64,000 nucleotides of DNA from NCBI RefSeq assembly GCF_036013645.1, contig NZ_CP107870.1:1-64000 (forward strand), read 5' to 3'. Positions 35,076-43,505 of the stretch are shown here, one piece after another. The notes beneath the pieces were generated by a model. That model did not search any database and was not told where the DNA came from. It saw only the letters and a program-made list of their open reading frames with translations. A program made the position numbers and the translations under genes. Numbering within the stretch: position 1 is the first letter of the stretch; every line of letters starts with the position of its first letter. This DNA is from Streptomyces sp. NBC_00490. GTDB taxonomy: Bacteria; Actinomycetota; Actinomycetes; Streptomycetales; Streptomycetaceae.

Positions 35076-36383
35076 GTGGACAGAGTGCGAAGATCTTGGG
35101 GCACGGGGAGAACGGGGCGGGGTGAGCGGCCATGGGGGCGCCGGGTGCGGCTGCTGCTGGCCGCACTCGTGACGGTGGTGAGTCTCGGCCTGCCCGTCGC
35201 CTCGGCCACTCCGGCGGCCGCCGCCACGGGGTGCGCGCCGCTCCAGTCCGGTGCGAGCCAGGCAGCACAGGCAGCCGTCCAGGTCGCGTGCCGTTACGTC
35301 GGGCGGCAGTACGCCTGGGGTGGCGGTCACGCGCAGGGCATGCCCGGTCCCAGCCAGGGCATCTACGACCGCTGGTACCCGGAAACCGCCGCGGATCCGA
35401 CGTACTGGAGCTTCGACTGCATCGGCCTGGTGCGCTGGGCCTGGTACAAGGCGACCGGCCGGGACCTCATCACCGAGCGCACGACGCAGGCGACCTTCGC
35501 CGCGCCCGGGTACGCGCACACGAAGCTCCTCAAGTCCCAGGGGTCCGCCGTCCTGCTTCCCGGGGACATCATGTACTTCGGCGCCGAGGGCGCCGGGCCC
35601 ACGCACGTCGCGCTCTACCTCGGCAACGGAATGATGGTCGAGGCGCCCGAATCCGGCGCGAAGATCCAGGTCAACACCATCGACGCCCGCTGGGACCGCT
35701 ACCAGGGCGCGTTCCGTCCGCACGCCGACGCCGTGCAGATGGTCTGGACGTGGGACGGTCGCGGTTCGTACCACAAGACGTGGGGCCAGCCCAATCTGCG
35801 GCAGGATTCGAACACCGGCAGCCAGATCAACTTCACCAACGGCAACGGCATCTCCGTGGAGGTGCGGGTGCTGTGCCAGCGGGTGGGCGAGCGGGCCACG
35901 GTCGACGGCATGGTGAACAACGTCTGGTCGTATCTGCCGGACTACCACAGCTGGATCAGCAATCTCTTCGTCCAGGGGCCGGCGCTGCTCAAGGACGTAC
36001 CGTCCTGCGGCGACTTCCCACCGATTGGCGGAACTCTGGCCGGCGCGGAGAACAACACGTCCTGCGGCGACGGTACGCAGCCCGACTCCGCGGGTGCCTG
36101 GACGGCCAAGTCGACCACCGTCTTCGGCCGTACCGTGGAGCTCCGCTACAACGGCACCACCGAGTGCGCCTGGGGCCGCATCACCGGGGGCACGGTCGGC
36201 GACGAGATCTGGGTGGACCGCAGTGCCGACGGAGGAAACACCTGGCAGCCGATGCTGGGCTACACCACCGTCACCTCGGGCAACGACGCGTACACCACCC
36301 AGTGGAACGACTCCGGGCTCCTGATGCGCGCCTGCGGCACCAACGGCCGGGGCGGCAGCATCGAATGCACCGGCTGGTTCTGA
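35076..36383 (+). CDS. Secreted NlpC/P60 peptidoglycan hydrolase
   Basis: About 435 residues. A Sec/Tat-like leader ends near TPAAAATG. The NlpC/P60 catalytic domain follows: the nucleophile Cys is in WSFDCIGLVRWAWY, the His in GPTHVALYLGNGMMVEAP, and the leading segment is RYVGRQYAWGGGHA. The C-terminal ~130 residues resemble DUF2690 (TVELRYNGTTECAWGRITGG, then WVDRSADGG). The enzyme would cut peptide stems of peptidoglycan outside the cell. GTG 35076 is preferred because GGGGGAA lies 6 bases upstream; ATG 35071 is out of frame. Confidence 0.8.
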   Translation: MDRVRRSWGTGRTGRGERPWGRRVRLLLAALVTVVSLGLPVASATPAAAATGCAPLQSGASQAAQAAVQVACRYVGRQYAWGGGHAQGMPGPSQGIYDRWYPETAADPTYWSFDCIGLVRWAWYKATGRDLITERTTQATFAAPGYAHTKLLKSQGSAVLLPGDIMYFGAEGAGPTHVALYLGNGMMVEAPESGAKIQVNTIDARWDRYQGAFRPHADAVQMVWTWDGRGSYHKTWGQPNLRQDSNTGSQINFTNGNGISVEVRVLCQRVGERATVDGMVNNVWSYLPDYHSWISNLFVQGPALLKDVPSCGDFPPIGGTLAGAENNTSCGDGTQPDSAGAWTAKSTTVFGRTVELRYNGTTECAWGRITGGTVGDEIWVDRSADGGNTWQPMLGYTTVTSGNDAYTTQWNDSGLLMRACGTNGRGGSIECTGWF

Positions 36384-36537
36384 CCGACAGCACTTACCGT
36401 ACGGCCGGATGATCACGGCGTTGCCGCCCTGGTCATCCGCCGTACCGGCTCCCGTCACGTGGGAGGTGCACATCTCTGTTCCCGACCCGGGCGAACACGG
36501 TGGCGATGATCCCTTCGCGGACGGTCACGGTGGCTAC

Positions 36538-36793
36538 ATGTTCTCGTTCCCGAGTGCGCGCAGCAGCACCCCGTCGAGATCGACAGCCACCGTCCGTCCG
36601 TATCGGGTGCTTTACCGTCGGCCAACTGCCAGACACGCTCGCGTGCTTCAGCCTGCGCGGCGCGGCCCCCAGCGCCTTCTCCGCGGAGTCGGCGAAGATG
36701 TCGATCGGGCGGGAGACCGTCGGGTCGAAGGCGACCGGTCCAACCGTGATCCACCCTGCGTCGTCGCCGCCTGCCGCTCACCCCGAACGAAGC
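36538..36793 (-). pseudogene. Multiply frameshifted gene remnant
   Basis: Three minus-strand frames give consecutive protein-like pieces: GWITVGPVAFDPTVSRPIDI with FADSAEKALGAAPRR, then ERVWQLADGKAPDTDGR, then TVAVDLDGVLLRALGNENM at the stop. The order and overlap suggest one lost protein of about 85 residues at its C-terminal end. The family is unknown. A minus-strand ATG at about 36817 starts another frame and does not rescue it. Confidence 0.4.
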
Positions 36794-36826
36794 AGCGAAT
36801 CGGACTTCAGGCCTCATACCGACCGC

Positions 36827-37267
36827 TCAGCGCAGTTGCTCGGCCAGTCCGACGATGATGCCCTCCGGGCCGCGGATGTAGCAGAGCAGATAGCTGTCCT
36901 CGAACCGGGCCATCTCGCCGACGAGTTCGGCGCCATGAGGGCTCAGGCGGGCCACGGTGTCCTCGATGTCGTCGACGGCGAACATGACGCGGTGCGTGCC
37001 CAGAATGTTGTGCGGCCGGTTGCGCGGCCCGGCGCTGATCACCGCGGGGCTGCGGTACTTCGCCAGCTCGAGCCGACTGTGACCGTCCGGGGTCCGGACC
37101 ATCGCGATGTCACAGCGGACGCCGTCGAGGCCGGTGCACTGGTCGGCGACAAGGCCCTTGACCTCCGCCCTGCCCTCCAGCTCCATACCGAGTTCCACGA
37201 AGAACGCGATGGCCGCTTCCATGTCCTCGACGACAATGCCGACGTTGTCCATCCGCTGGATCGCCAT
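36827..37267 (-). CDS. VOC-family (glyoxalase-like) protein
   Basis: A 146-residue protein with two beta-alpha-beta-beta-beta halves typical of the VOC superfamily: RMDNVGIVVEDMEAAIAFFV with LGMELEGRAEV at the start, and LGTHRVMFAVDDIEDTVARL with GAELVGE in the second half, ending YIRGPEGIIVGLAEQLR. Members include glyoxalases, dioxygenases and drug-binding resistance proteins. Candidate metal ligands are H in HRVMF and E in GPEGI. ATG 37267 is preceded by GGAGGAG. It stands alone between a pseudogene and a divergent gene. Confidence 0.8.
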   Translation of the reverse strand: MAIQRMDNVGIVVEDMEAAIAFFVELGMELEGRAEVKGLVADQCTGLDGVRCDIAMVRTPDGHSRLELAKYRSPAVISAGPRNRPHNILGTHRVMFAVDDIEDTVARLSPHGAELVGEMARFEDSYLLCYIRGPEGIIVGLAEQLR

Positions 37268-37562
37268 GCTGATCACTCCTCCTTCCTCAAGCGGCCGCCG
37301 GTGGCCGCTGATGTCCCTGGGACGGAGCCGATAGCGCGTTCTCGACATGGCAGACCGCCGAACTCCGAAGTATCTGGATCCCGCCTCGGCACCGCCACGA
37401 CAGACCCGCGAGCCAGGCGCCACCGCCAAGGGCGAGTGCGGCGCAGGTGGCTGCTCCCATGAAGACGATCAGCCACAGCGTGCCGTCCCCGGCTAGGCTC
37501 GCTTATGTGGGGCTCCGCCTTGTCACCGGTCTGCCCCATGAATTCGGCAGGAAGACGAAGAC

Positions 37563-37910
37563 ATGAGCGGAGAGGCGTTGGGCGCCACCGGAGCGTCTCG
37601 CTGGGCGCCGGCCCCGGAACAGTTGCCCGACGACTTGGCTGAACTCGGCGGCCCCACCGAGGGCACTGCCTCCCTCCCGCTCCACCTGGCGTGGTCGGGG
37701 CTGCACACATTTGATCTCAGTGATGAGAAACTGCTGCTCGCCATGTACCGGATCGTCCTCCTGAATGGCAAACATGAGGATTACGTCCGCTACCTCGACG
37801 CCGCGCAGCTGATCGCGCACTGGCCAGTGCTGCGCAAAATGCTGGGCCGCGGTGCACGCACCGTGTGGGAGGCCCGCTTCGCGCCCCTGCGGTTGGCGGC
37901 CGCCGCGTGA
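37563..37910 (+). CDS. Hypothetical partner of an AbiEii-like gene
   Basis: A 115-residue soluble protein (LAWSGLHTFDLSDEKLLLAM, YRIVLLNGKHEDYVRYLDAA, LIAHWPVLRKMLGRGARTVW). Its stop overlaps the GTG of the next frame in a GTGA arrangement. That next frame begins like an AbiEii-type nucleotidyltransferase toxin, and Streptomyces genomes, as I recall, often carry such pairs, so this may be the antitoxin-like or accessory partner. The toxin half is destroyed here, leaving this gene without its mate. Confidence 0.55.
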   Translation: MSGEALGATGASRWAPAPEQLPDDLAELGGPTEGTASLPLHLAWSGLHTFDLSDEKLLLAMYRIVLLNGKHEDYVRYLDAAQLIAHWPVLRKMLGRGARTVWEARFAPLRLAAAA

Positions 37911-38241
37911 AACTGCCCAACCTGCCTGACCATCACCGCCGTCTGCTGGCAGACGCGCTGACCGCTGGGCAGCCTTTCAGGCTTGCGCTGAGGGAGGCTA
38001 CGCCGTCCAGGCTCACGGCATCGTTCACCGGCCAAGCCGGGACCTCGACGACAACGAGTTCGCGTTCCTACGCAAGCTCGACACCCTGGCCGTCCCGGCT
38101 ACCCGCGTCGTCGACAACGCGGGCTTCTTCCACGTCGGCCGCGATCCTCAGGCCGTTGACGATCAACTGCTGTACGACCGGCTGCTGAACGAGTTCCCCA
38201 CGTGGCTGACCGGCACTCGCGCTGTCGGCGTCATTCCATGA
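37907..38241 (+). pseudogene. Chimera of AbiEii-like start and vWA-protein end
   Basis: From GTG 37907 the frame reads VKLPNLPDHHRRLLADALTA and FRLAL. After a frameshift, GGYAVQAHGIVHRPSRDLD follows, the nucleotidyltransferase core (GG, H, R-S-x-DLD) of AbiEii/AbiGii-type toxins. At about 38046-38053 (GACCTCGACGACAACGAG) the sequence switches to NEFAFLRKLDTLAVPATRVV, then DNAGFF and YDRLLNEFPTWLTGTR, the end of a vWA protein also seen at 31.8 kb. The result is a fusion pseudogene made by recombination at a short GACGAC match. Confidence 0.65.
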
Positions 38242-38323
38242 CGCTCCTCGGCTCAAGACCTCCAGACCCCGGCCGACCAGCCGTAGTTGAGGGACTGAAG
38301 GGACTGCCATCTCGGATGTTTGG
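38047..38323 (+). repeat. 290-bp dispersed repeat, copy B
   Basis: This is the second copy of the segment at 31824-32115 in the same orientation, carrying the unframeshifted vWA C-terminus (FFHVGRDPQAVDDQLLYDRL) and the shared tail (CAGCCGTAGTTGAGGGACTG, CATCTCGGATG). Its left edge coincides with the AbiEii junction, which marks a recombination breakpoint. Confidence 0.75.
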
Positions 38324-38639
38324 CGCATAGCCATGGTCGTCGTCCCCGCGGCGACGGCGGCTCTTCCTCACCCTCGGCCGTCTCCGCACGGACGGGTCAA
38401 GCGAAACCGGGATCTCCGGGTCCACCGCTTGAGGAGATGCGCCGGGCATACCGACGACATCGCCAGGTTCCCGGATGGGAGGGCGAATTCTGCCATGTGG
38501 CATGTCATGTTGTGGACGGCCGCCATAGCATGGTGGGCATGCTGTCATAAAGCAGGGTGTCGGTCCGCTACCGCTGGTTCGAGCAGGTGGGTGCGAGCCG
38601 CGCCGTGGCCCGGAGGAACGACGGATTGGGGGCGTTTCT

Positions 38640-39521
38640 GTGGCGCGTCAGGACAACCCGATGTTTCTTCGGCAGAGGTTGCGAGAGCGACTGAAGAAGG
38701 CGCGTGAGACAGCAGGAATGACCCAGATAGAGGTGGCCCGATACTTCGACTGGTCGCCATCGAAAGTCATTCGCATCGAGAACGGAAAGATCGCGGTCAG
38801 CGTGGCGGACACACGGGGCTTGGTAGCGCGCTACGGGTTGGACACGGAGGAGAGCCAGGAGCTGGTCGAACTGGCCAAGGCAGCCCGACGGCCGTCGTGG
38901 TACGCCGCCTATAAGGAGATCATGACGCCTGCGCTCGAGACGTTTGTCGCATACGAGGAAGTCGCCCGGGTCGTGCGAAATTACGAACGCAACGTGATAC
39001 CCGGCCTGCTACAGACCGAAGAATACGCCCGCGCTCTCCTCAAGGGACTGCAGAACGACGGAGACCTCAGAGCGCTGGAGTTACGGGTGGACTTACGTAT
39101 GCAACGCCAAAGGGTCCTCGTCGATGATGAAGCAGAATTCTTCTTCATCATCGACGAGGCAGTACTGCGGCGCATGATCGGCGGCGAGGCCATTATGCGC
39201 CAACAGTTCGAAGCGCTACTCAGCGTGAACGAGAAGCCCAACGTGACGATCCTCTACGTGCCATTCTCGGTCGGGGTCTACCCATCCTTCCGCAGGCCCT
39301 ATCAGCTCTTCGAGATCGAGCCGGGTGGTGGCGACCTCATCGTCTACCTGGAAAGCCCGGCCGGCGAGACGCTGATCAGCGAGCGGGCCGCTTCACCCAA
39401 GGCCGTAGAGCCGGCAGACTATCTGGACGCATTCAGCAATATAGAAGAAAGCGACGATTCCAAGCCGATAAACGAAGAGGTTCTCTTCGGTCCCATATCG
39501 GCCGGATCTGCGAACAGTTAA
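38640..39521 (+). CDS. XRE-family regulator with DUF5753
   Basis: A 293-residue protein. The N-terminal XRE helix-turn-helix is RLKKARETAGMTQIEVARYF, then DWSPSKVIRIENG. Residues ~105-285 are DUF5753 (YERNVIPGLLQTEEYARALL; FIIDEAVLRRMIGGEAIMRQ; NVTILYVPFSVGVYPSFRRP). It starts at GTG 38640 after GGGGGC. Such proteins are abundant in Streptomyces and are usually paired with a downstream DUF397 protein that they control or bind. Here the DUF397 gene overlaps its 3-prime end by 4 bases on the opposite strand. Confidence 0.9.
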   Translation: MARQDNPMFLRQRLRERLKKARETAGMTQIEVARYFDWSPSKVIRIENGKIAVSVADTRGLVARYGLDTEESQELVELAKAARRPSWYAAYKEIMTPALETFVAYEEVARVVRNYERNVIPGLLQTEEYARALLKGLQNDGDLRALELRVDLRMQRQRVLVDDEAEFFFIIDEAVLRRMIGGEAIMRQQFEALLSVNEKPNVTILYVPFSVGVYPSFRRPYQLFEIEPGGGDLIVYLESPAGETLISERAASPKAVEPADYLDAFSNIEESDDSKPINEEVLFGPISAGSANS

Positions 39522-39709
39522 GTACGCGGCACAGGACGATTTCGCACGCTGCCAACGAACTGGATCCACGCGGAACCGCTGAACGTCAAAAATCCCAGTC
39601 CGGGGTCTTTCGAGTCCCGCACCATCGATCTATGACCCATGACCACTTCGATGCAGGCACCGGACTCACTGTGTGAGCTCTTGCGCCATGGGTTTTCGGG
39701 CTCGACCAC
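39518..39709 (-). CDS. DUF397 protein
   Basis: A 63-residue protein with the full DUF397 pattern: PWRKSSHSESGACIEV, then VRDSKDPGLGFLTFS, then AWIQFVGSVR. It starts at GTG 39709, five bases after GGAGGA. Its stop overlaps the stop of the XRE-DUF5753 gene by 4 bases in a tail-to-tail arrangement, whereas the usual layout is a co-directional operon. DUF397 proteins of the WhiJ/AbaA type influence development and antibiotic production. Confidence 0.85.
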   Translation of the reverse strand: MVEPENPWRKSSHSESGACIEVVMGHRSMVRDSKDPGLGFLTFSGSAWIQFVGSVRNRPVPRT

Positions 39710-40426
39710 GTATTCCTCCGTGCTCAGTCATGACTGGGGGGGGAATTATGATCCATCCCTGCTGCCCCGGGCAAACTCCGCGCTTAGGAGCGTGCCGTAG
39801 CGCAGACGCTACCGCCTCGGGGCCTCGCGTGACCGAGGGCCGGACGGACGTGTCGCGCCGGGCGGGGCGGGGCCCGACGCGACATCGGCTGCCCCTATCC
39901 AGCAGCAAGTACGTCCAGACCCGCCAGAACGGGCACAGCACAAATAGGCGTAGACCATAACGCCAACGGCAGCGTGAGACCACGCGGTAGACACCACGAT
40001 GTAATGCGATCAGCGAATACTCCATCAGCCGGTTTGCCACGTGGCATTCTCGGGGAAGCTAGCGAGTGAAGGTGGCCGCCGGCGTGGCGAGGTGAAGCCG
40101 CTGGCGGACGAGAGAAGCATAGGTGGGTACTCCTGTGGCAGCAGGGCACCTTTGTTACATGTACAGCAAATGACCCCGGATGTTGCCTCCGGGGTCATTT
40201 GTGTTGTGCAGCGAATCAATTTCCTCACTGCAGTTCATGAATCACCAAGACGCTCTTTCGGGGAGCGAACAAGTGTCCCGAAATGCGCCCCCCAGTGCTT
40301 CTGCACGCAGGGTTGAAGAGATTTACGCACCGCACAAATGGAAAAGAAAAGAATATGCCGGCTGCCACCGGTGCTTCTCTCTCCACCGGGAGGACTTGAT
40401 TCCTCCCTCACCCTCACGGAGGCGCC
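39710..40426. other. Large gene-poor gap
   Basis: About 700 bp with no convincing coding region. It contains the strong hairpin at 40167-40201 and lower-GC stretches (for example near 40200-40340) that may hold promoter sequence for the small membrane gene at 40427. No tRNA or known riboswitch fold was recognised. Confidence 0.4.
40167..40201. terminator. Strong hairpin terminator
   Basis: A perfect 14-bp stem, CAAATGACCCCGGA and its complement, encloses a 7-nt loop, with TTTG at its right edge. It stands alone in a 700-bp gap, so it may end an unrecognised short transcript. Confidence 0.7.
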
Positions 40427-40669
40427 ATGAGCGCTCACCCATCATCTCTGCCACCACCGCGAGAAACCGAACCTGACGAGGCCGCCCGCACGGGACAACT
40501 GACCTGGCCTGTAGCGGTTGTCGCGCTTCTCATCGCCGTCAGCTCACTCACCTGCGCCGTGCTGATCATCGCGCTGGCACCCCACCAGCCTGAAGCCAGC
40601 GCGGCGGCAGCAGGCGTCATCGCCAGCACGGGCATCACCGCCACCGTCAGCGTGATGCACAAGCCCTGA
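40427..40669 (+). CDS. Small membrane protein
   Basis: An 80-residue protein with a Pro/Glu-rich N-terminus, two hydrophobic segments (VAVVALLIAVSSLTCAVLII; AAAAGVIASTGITATVSV) and a short basic tail. GGAGG lies 4 bases upstream of the ATG. A terminator follows at 40763. Function unknown. Confidence 0.6.
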   Translation: MSAHPSSLPPPRETEPDEAARTGQLTWPVAVVALLIAVSSLTCAVLIIALAPHQPEASAAAAGVIASTGITATVSVMHKP

Positions 40670-40762
40670 TGTGACGGATCTGCGGGGGCAGGTCAACCCT
40701 GTCACCCAAAGCTGCACCAGAGCCGTATGCCGTTGTCGCCGGTCTCGACAGCCGGTCACGCG

Positions 40763-40796
40763 AAACGCTCGGCTGGGGGGTCCCGGCCGAGCGTTT
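40763..40796. terminator. Bidirectional terminator
   Basis: An 11-bp stem (AAACGCTCGGC and its complement) with a G/C-rich loop ends in GTTTG. It separates the small membrane gene (plus) from the convergent secreted-protein gene at 40844. Confidence 0.75.
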
Positions 40797-40843
40797 GTGC
40801 GAGGTGCTCGCGTTCTGGTCAGCTCATCGCGATGTGGCAGGCG

Positions 40844-41257
40844 TTAGCAGGATCGGGTGTCCGGGAGCACGTTGTCCGGGTAGTCGATGTAGTAACTGGC
40901 CATCCAGCCGTCGAAGTTGGGCGTGATGATGTAGACCCAGTACGGGTTGCCGCCCACTGTCTGGCTGCCGACCATCTGGCACCAGACCTCGAAGGAGTCG
41001 CCCGGGTTCACCTGGCCGCGGATGTTCGGGCAGTTGGTGGTGGACGGTGACATGCCGCAGGTGGTGAGGCTGGCGTTGTTGTGGCGCACGTTCACGTTCG
41101 TGGCCCAGGTAGTGAAGGTGCGCTGGATGGAGACGTCGCCTTCGCTCTTGGCTGCGATCGCGGGCCGGGGGCCGGACGGCGCGGAGGCGTTGGCAGACGG
41201 TGCTGTCGCGAGCACTGCCGTCAGCGCCAGGAACAAGCCGAGTACGGCTTTACGCAT
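40844..41257 (-). CDS. Secreted SH3-like protein
   Basis: About 137 residues with a signal peptide (MRKAVLGLFLALTAVLATAP, cut near ANA). The mature part has four cysteines (TTCGM, TNCPN, VWCQM and the terminal RSC) and beta-rich segments (TWATNVNVRHNNASLTTC; GQVNPGDSFEVWCQMVGSQT; NPYWVYIITPNFDGWMASYY). The pattern is like bacterial SH3 domains that bind cell-wall material. The start is ATG 41257, with GGAG six bases upstream. Confidence 0.7.
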   Translation of the reverse strand: MRKAVLGLFLALTAVLATAPSANASAPSGPRPAIAAKSEGDVSIQRTFTTWATNVNVRHNNASLTTCGMSPSTTNCPNIRGQVNPGDSFEVWCQMVGSQTVGGNPYWVYIITPNFDGWMASYYIDYPDNVLPDTRSC

Positions 41258-41671
41258 CAAGAACTCCTTGTCGAGGGGGGAACAGGGCCACCTGATGAAG
41301 CCCTTCCGCTGCCGATCAGTGCCGGTCAGTGCGGGTCAGCGCTGGTCACGGGGACCGGATGCGGATGAAGGCGTGGCGCAGCAGGCGGTGGTCGGTCGGC
41401 AGTCCGGGAGGTTGTCGATCGAGTGGGGGTGTGGCGTGCCGTCGTCGTGCGTGGTGGCCATCCTCGGGCCCGTGCAGGTGCCGTCCACGCTGTCTTGCGC
41501 CGTTGGGGTGCGCGGATGCATGGCGCTCCTTGCGGCCGGGATGACAGGGGCGTTTGTGCGAAACGGTAGGAGGGTGCGGGCGGGAAGGGTCCTGACAGAT
41601 GTCAGGGGTCTCGGGCATGGGCACGCGCAGTTGCTCGAGGTCGGCGCGGCGTAGCTGTTCGGGAACGCAAA
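41258..41671. other. Gap without convincing gene
   Basis: About 410 bp between a secreted-protein gene and the terminator that ends the DUF1330 gene. No credible reading frame was found on either strand. It marks the left border of the polyketide cluster. Confidence 0.4.
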
Positions 41672-41714
41672 AAGGCTCCCGCTTCGCCGGGAGATCCGGC
41701 GCAGCGGGAGCCTT
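41672..41714 (-). terminator. Terminator after DUF1330 gene
   Basis: A 12-bp stem (AAGGCTCCCGCT and its complement) is extended by an inner CGCCGG/CCGGCG stem. It lies 15 bases beyond the stop of the gene at 41729 and ends in a T-run on the minus strand. Confidence 0.85.
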
Positions 41715-41728
41715 GGACGCAGGTGGGG

Positions 41729-42031
41729 TCAGGCGGCCTGCACGCCTTCGAAGATCAGGATCCTGCCCTTGGTGTTGCGGACGCGCAGGGGGACGATCTC
41801 CTGGTAGGCGGGAGAGTCGTACCAGCGCTGGGCCGCTTCGGCGTCCGGGAACTCGATGACGCCGGTGAAGGCCTTGCTCTCGCCCTCCAGGATCTGCCAG
41901 GGGGCGCCGCGGACCAGGTAGCGGCCGCCGTGGGGCTCGATGGTGGAGACCAGTTTGGCGCTGTAGGTGGCGACCATCTGTGGGTCGCCGTCGCCGTTGA
42001 GTTCGGCTTCGGCTATGACGTAGGCAGTCAT
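41729..42031 (-). CDS. DUF1330 protein
   Basis: A 100-residue ferredoxin-like-fold protein of the DUF1330 family: YVIAEAELNGDG, then YSAKLVSTIEPHGGRYLVRG, then VIEFPDAEAAQRWYDSPAYQ and LRVRNTKGRILIFEG. Related dimeric alpha+beta-barrel proteins include the ABM monooxygenases, so a helper or cyclase-like role in the polyketide pathway is possible but unproven. It sits between two strong terminators, so it may have its own promoter or depend on read-through from the operon. Confidence 0.8.
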   Translation of the reverse strand: MTAYVIAEAELNGDGDPQMVATYSAKLVSTIEPHGGRYLVRGAPWQILEGESKAFTGVIEFPDAEAAQRWYDSPAYQEIVPLRVRNTKGRILIFEGVQAA

Positions 42032-42071
42032 TCGTGTCCTTCTTCGTCTGTCGTCAGTGTGGTGGCCTACG

Positions 42072-42119
42072 CGAACGCGCCCGGCCCACCAGCTGCTGCT
42101 GGTGGGCCGGGCGCGTTCG
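42072..42119 (-). terminator. Terminator of the main polyketide operon
   Basis: A perfect 22-bp stem (arm CGAACGCGCCCGGCCCACCA plus GC, and its complement) with a 4-nt loop TGCT. It follows the last gene of the long minus-strand operon (DUF1772, stop at 42141). Confidence 0.9.
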
Positions 42120-42140
42120 GCTGTGTGGGAGCGGAGAGGG

Positions 42141-42668
42141 TTAGGAGCGGGTGGAGAGCGGGGCCGGGGCGGGTGCGGCGGAGGCCGTGCCGGTGACCCG
42201 GTGCGTGATCGCGGAGACGGACAGGAGGGCGAAGGCGACCAGTGCGGCGACCGTGCGTACCGCGTGGGACGTCTGCCACTTGTCCCTCACGTCGGCCCAG
42301 TCGGACGGCGGGGACGTGACCGTCCAGTCCTTCTGGTCCGCGTTGATCGGGAGGTTCACCGCGATCGTCAGGATCAGGATCAGGAGGAGCAGGGCCAGGG
42401 CTGCCAGGGGGAGGTAGAGGTCTTTCCCCTTTGCCTTCCAGGCGCCGAAGACCAGGATCGCTGTGGCGATGATCGTGGGGATCAGGGTGGCGGAGGCCAG
42501 GGTGTCCAGGTTGTCGAGTTCTACCTGGCGGACCTGGGCGTAGACCTTGGCGTCGTAGTCGCGCAGGGAGGTCTCCAGGACCATGACGCAGACCAGGAAG
42601 CCCGTGAAGACTCCGCCGAAGATCAGGCCGATCCAGCGGGCGATCGAGAACAGCGGACCTTGCTTCAT
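42141..42668 (-). CDS. DUF1772 membrane protein (anthrone oxygenase family)
   Basis: A 175-residue integral membrane protein with about four helices (IARWIGLIFGGVFTGFLVCV; LIPTIIATAILVFGAW; LPLAALALLLLILILTIAVN; VRTVAALVAFALLSVSAI). The segment TIAVNLPINADQKDW and the later WxxxH region (KWQTSHAVRTVAA) are typical of DUF1772, which contains the cofactor-free anthrone oxygenases of aromatic polyketide pathways. As the last gene of the operon it could oxidise an anthrone-like ring to a quinone. Family assignment is good; the exact reaction is inferred. Confidence 0.7.
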   Translation of the reverse strand: MKQGPLFSIARWIGLIFGGVFTGFLVCVMVLETSLRDYDAKVYAQVRQVELDNLDTLASATLIPTIIATAILVFGAWKAKGKDLYLPLAALALLLLILILTIAVNLPINADQKDWTVTSPPSDWADVRDKWQTSHAVRTVAALVAFALLSVSAITHRVTGTASAAPAPAPLSTRS

Positions 42669-42759
42669 TCACAACTCCAGGGCGGCTGCGGGGTGGTGGG
42701 GCGCTCAGTCACTCACTCCGCCAGCCTTCCACAGACGTGGTCGAGTCCTGGTCGAGTTT

Positions 42760-43248
42760 TCAGGCGGCTTCCGCCTTGGCTTGCGGGGCCTCGCCCGACT
42801 GCCAGACCAGGTCGAAGACGAAGCGGTGGATGCGCCAGCCGTGCGGGGTGCGGCGGGCTTCGGCCTCGTAGTGGCCGCCGATGGTGAAGTCCGCCGCCGG
42901 CTCGTCGGCCCGGCGGACGTGGACCGCCATCAGGTGGGCGGCCACGCGGGCCTCGTCGCCGTCCAGCTCGACGGTGTGGTTGGCGCTGATGTGGTGGGTG
43001 CGGGCGAAGGTCGTACGGGCCATCTGCTGGAAGCCGACCAGGCCTTCCAGGCCCTTGAACTCGCCGAAGGGGAACGACAGATGGACGTCCTCGGTGAAGA
43101 TCTTGTCGAGCCAGGCGTCGCTGCCGCGGTCCTTGTCGAGGTGGTGGACGTAGCGGTCGCAGAGCTGGGTGAGCTCCAGGCGGTCGTTGAGGAGCCGCAG
43201 TTGGCCGTAGAGGGTTTCCAAGCCGGCCTCGTCCTGCGTTATAGACAT
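42760..43248 (-). CDS. SnoaL-like fold protein (putative cyclase/hydroxylase)
   Basis: A 162-residue SnoaL-4/NTF2-like protein: LTQLCDRYVHHLDKDRGSDA, WLDKIFTEDVHLSFPFGEF, HHISANHTVELDGDEARVAA, and HGWRIHRFVFDLVW. Such cone-shaped folds act in aromatic polyketide pathways as ring cyclases (SnoaL, AknH) or as cofactor-free hydroxylases. Conserved Asp and His residues in DRYVHHLD are candidates for catalysis. ATG 43248 follows AGAAGGG. The C-terminus is Ala-rich and variable. Confidence 0.7.
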   Translation of the reverse strand: MSITQDEAGLETLYGQLRLLNDRLELTQLCDRYVHHLDKDRGSDAWLDKIFTEDVHLSFPFGEFKGLEGLVGFQQMARTTFARTHHISANHTVELDGDEARVAAHLMAVHVRRADEPAADFTIGGHYEAEARRTPHGWRIHRFVFDLVWQSGEAPQAKAEAA

Positions 43249-43279
43249 CTTCGAGCCCTTCTCTAGTGAGGCGTGCGGG

Positions 43280-43495
43280 TCAGGCCGCTCGCTGGAACTG
43301 GATGCTGCGCCAGGCTCGGGGCTGGAACGGGGTGGGCTGCTGGCGGTGCCAGCGGGCCGCGGTGGGTGGTCGGCGGCCCTCCGTGGTGGCATGGGGCGGG
43401 GCGCTCATCAGGCGCTGGTGCAGGACGGCTATCACTGCGGCCAGCTCTTCCGGGGTCGGGTTGCCTCGCTCGATCTTCAGCTCGAGAGGTGACAT
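43280..43495 (-). CDS. Acyl-CoA carboxylase epsilon subunit
   Basis: A 71-residue protein with the short actinobacterial epsilon-subunit pattern: LKIERGNPTPEELAAVIAVL near the N-terminus, a variable basic middle, and an aromatic C-terminal WRSIQF region. It lies 11 bp after the beta-subunit gene. Epsilon subunits stabilise the alpha/beta carboxylase complex. No biotin-carrying alpha subunit is present in the window, so a housekeeping alpha must serve. Confidence 0.8.
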   Translation of the reverse strand: MSPLELKIERGNPTPEELAAVIAVLHQRLMSAPPHATTEGRRPPTAARWHRQQPTPFQPRAWRSIQFQRAA

Positions 43496-43505
43496 CGGTG
43501 GCCTT

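Noticed and set aside
35132..36412. 426-codon frame overlapping the NlpC/P60 gene
   Set aside because: It is Arg/Gly/His-rich shadow sequence; the NlpC/P60 frame has a signal peptide and catalytic residues.
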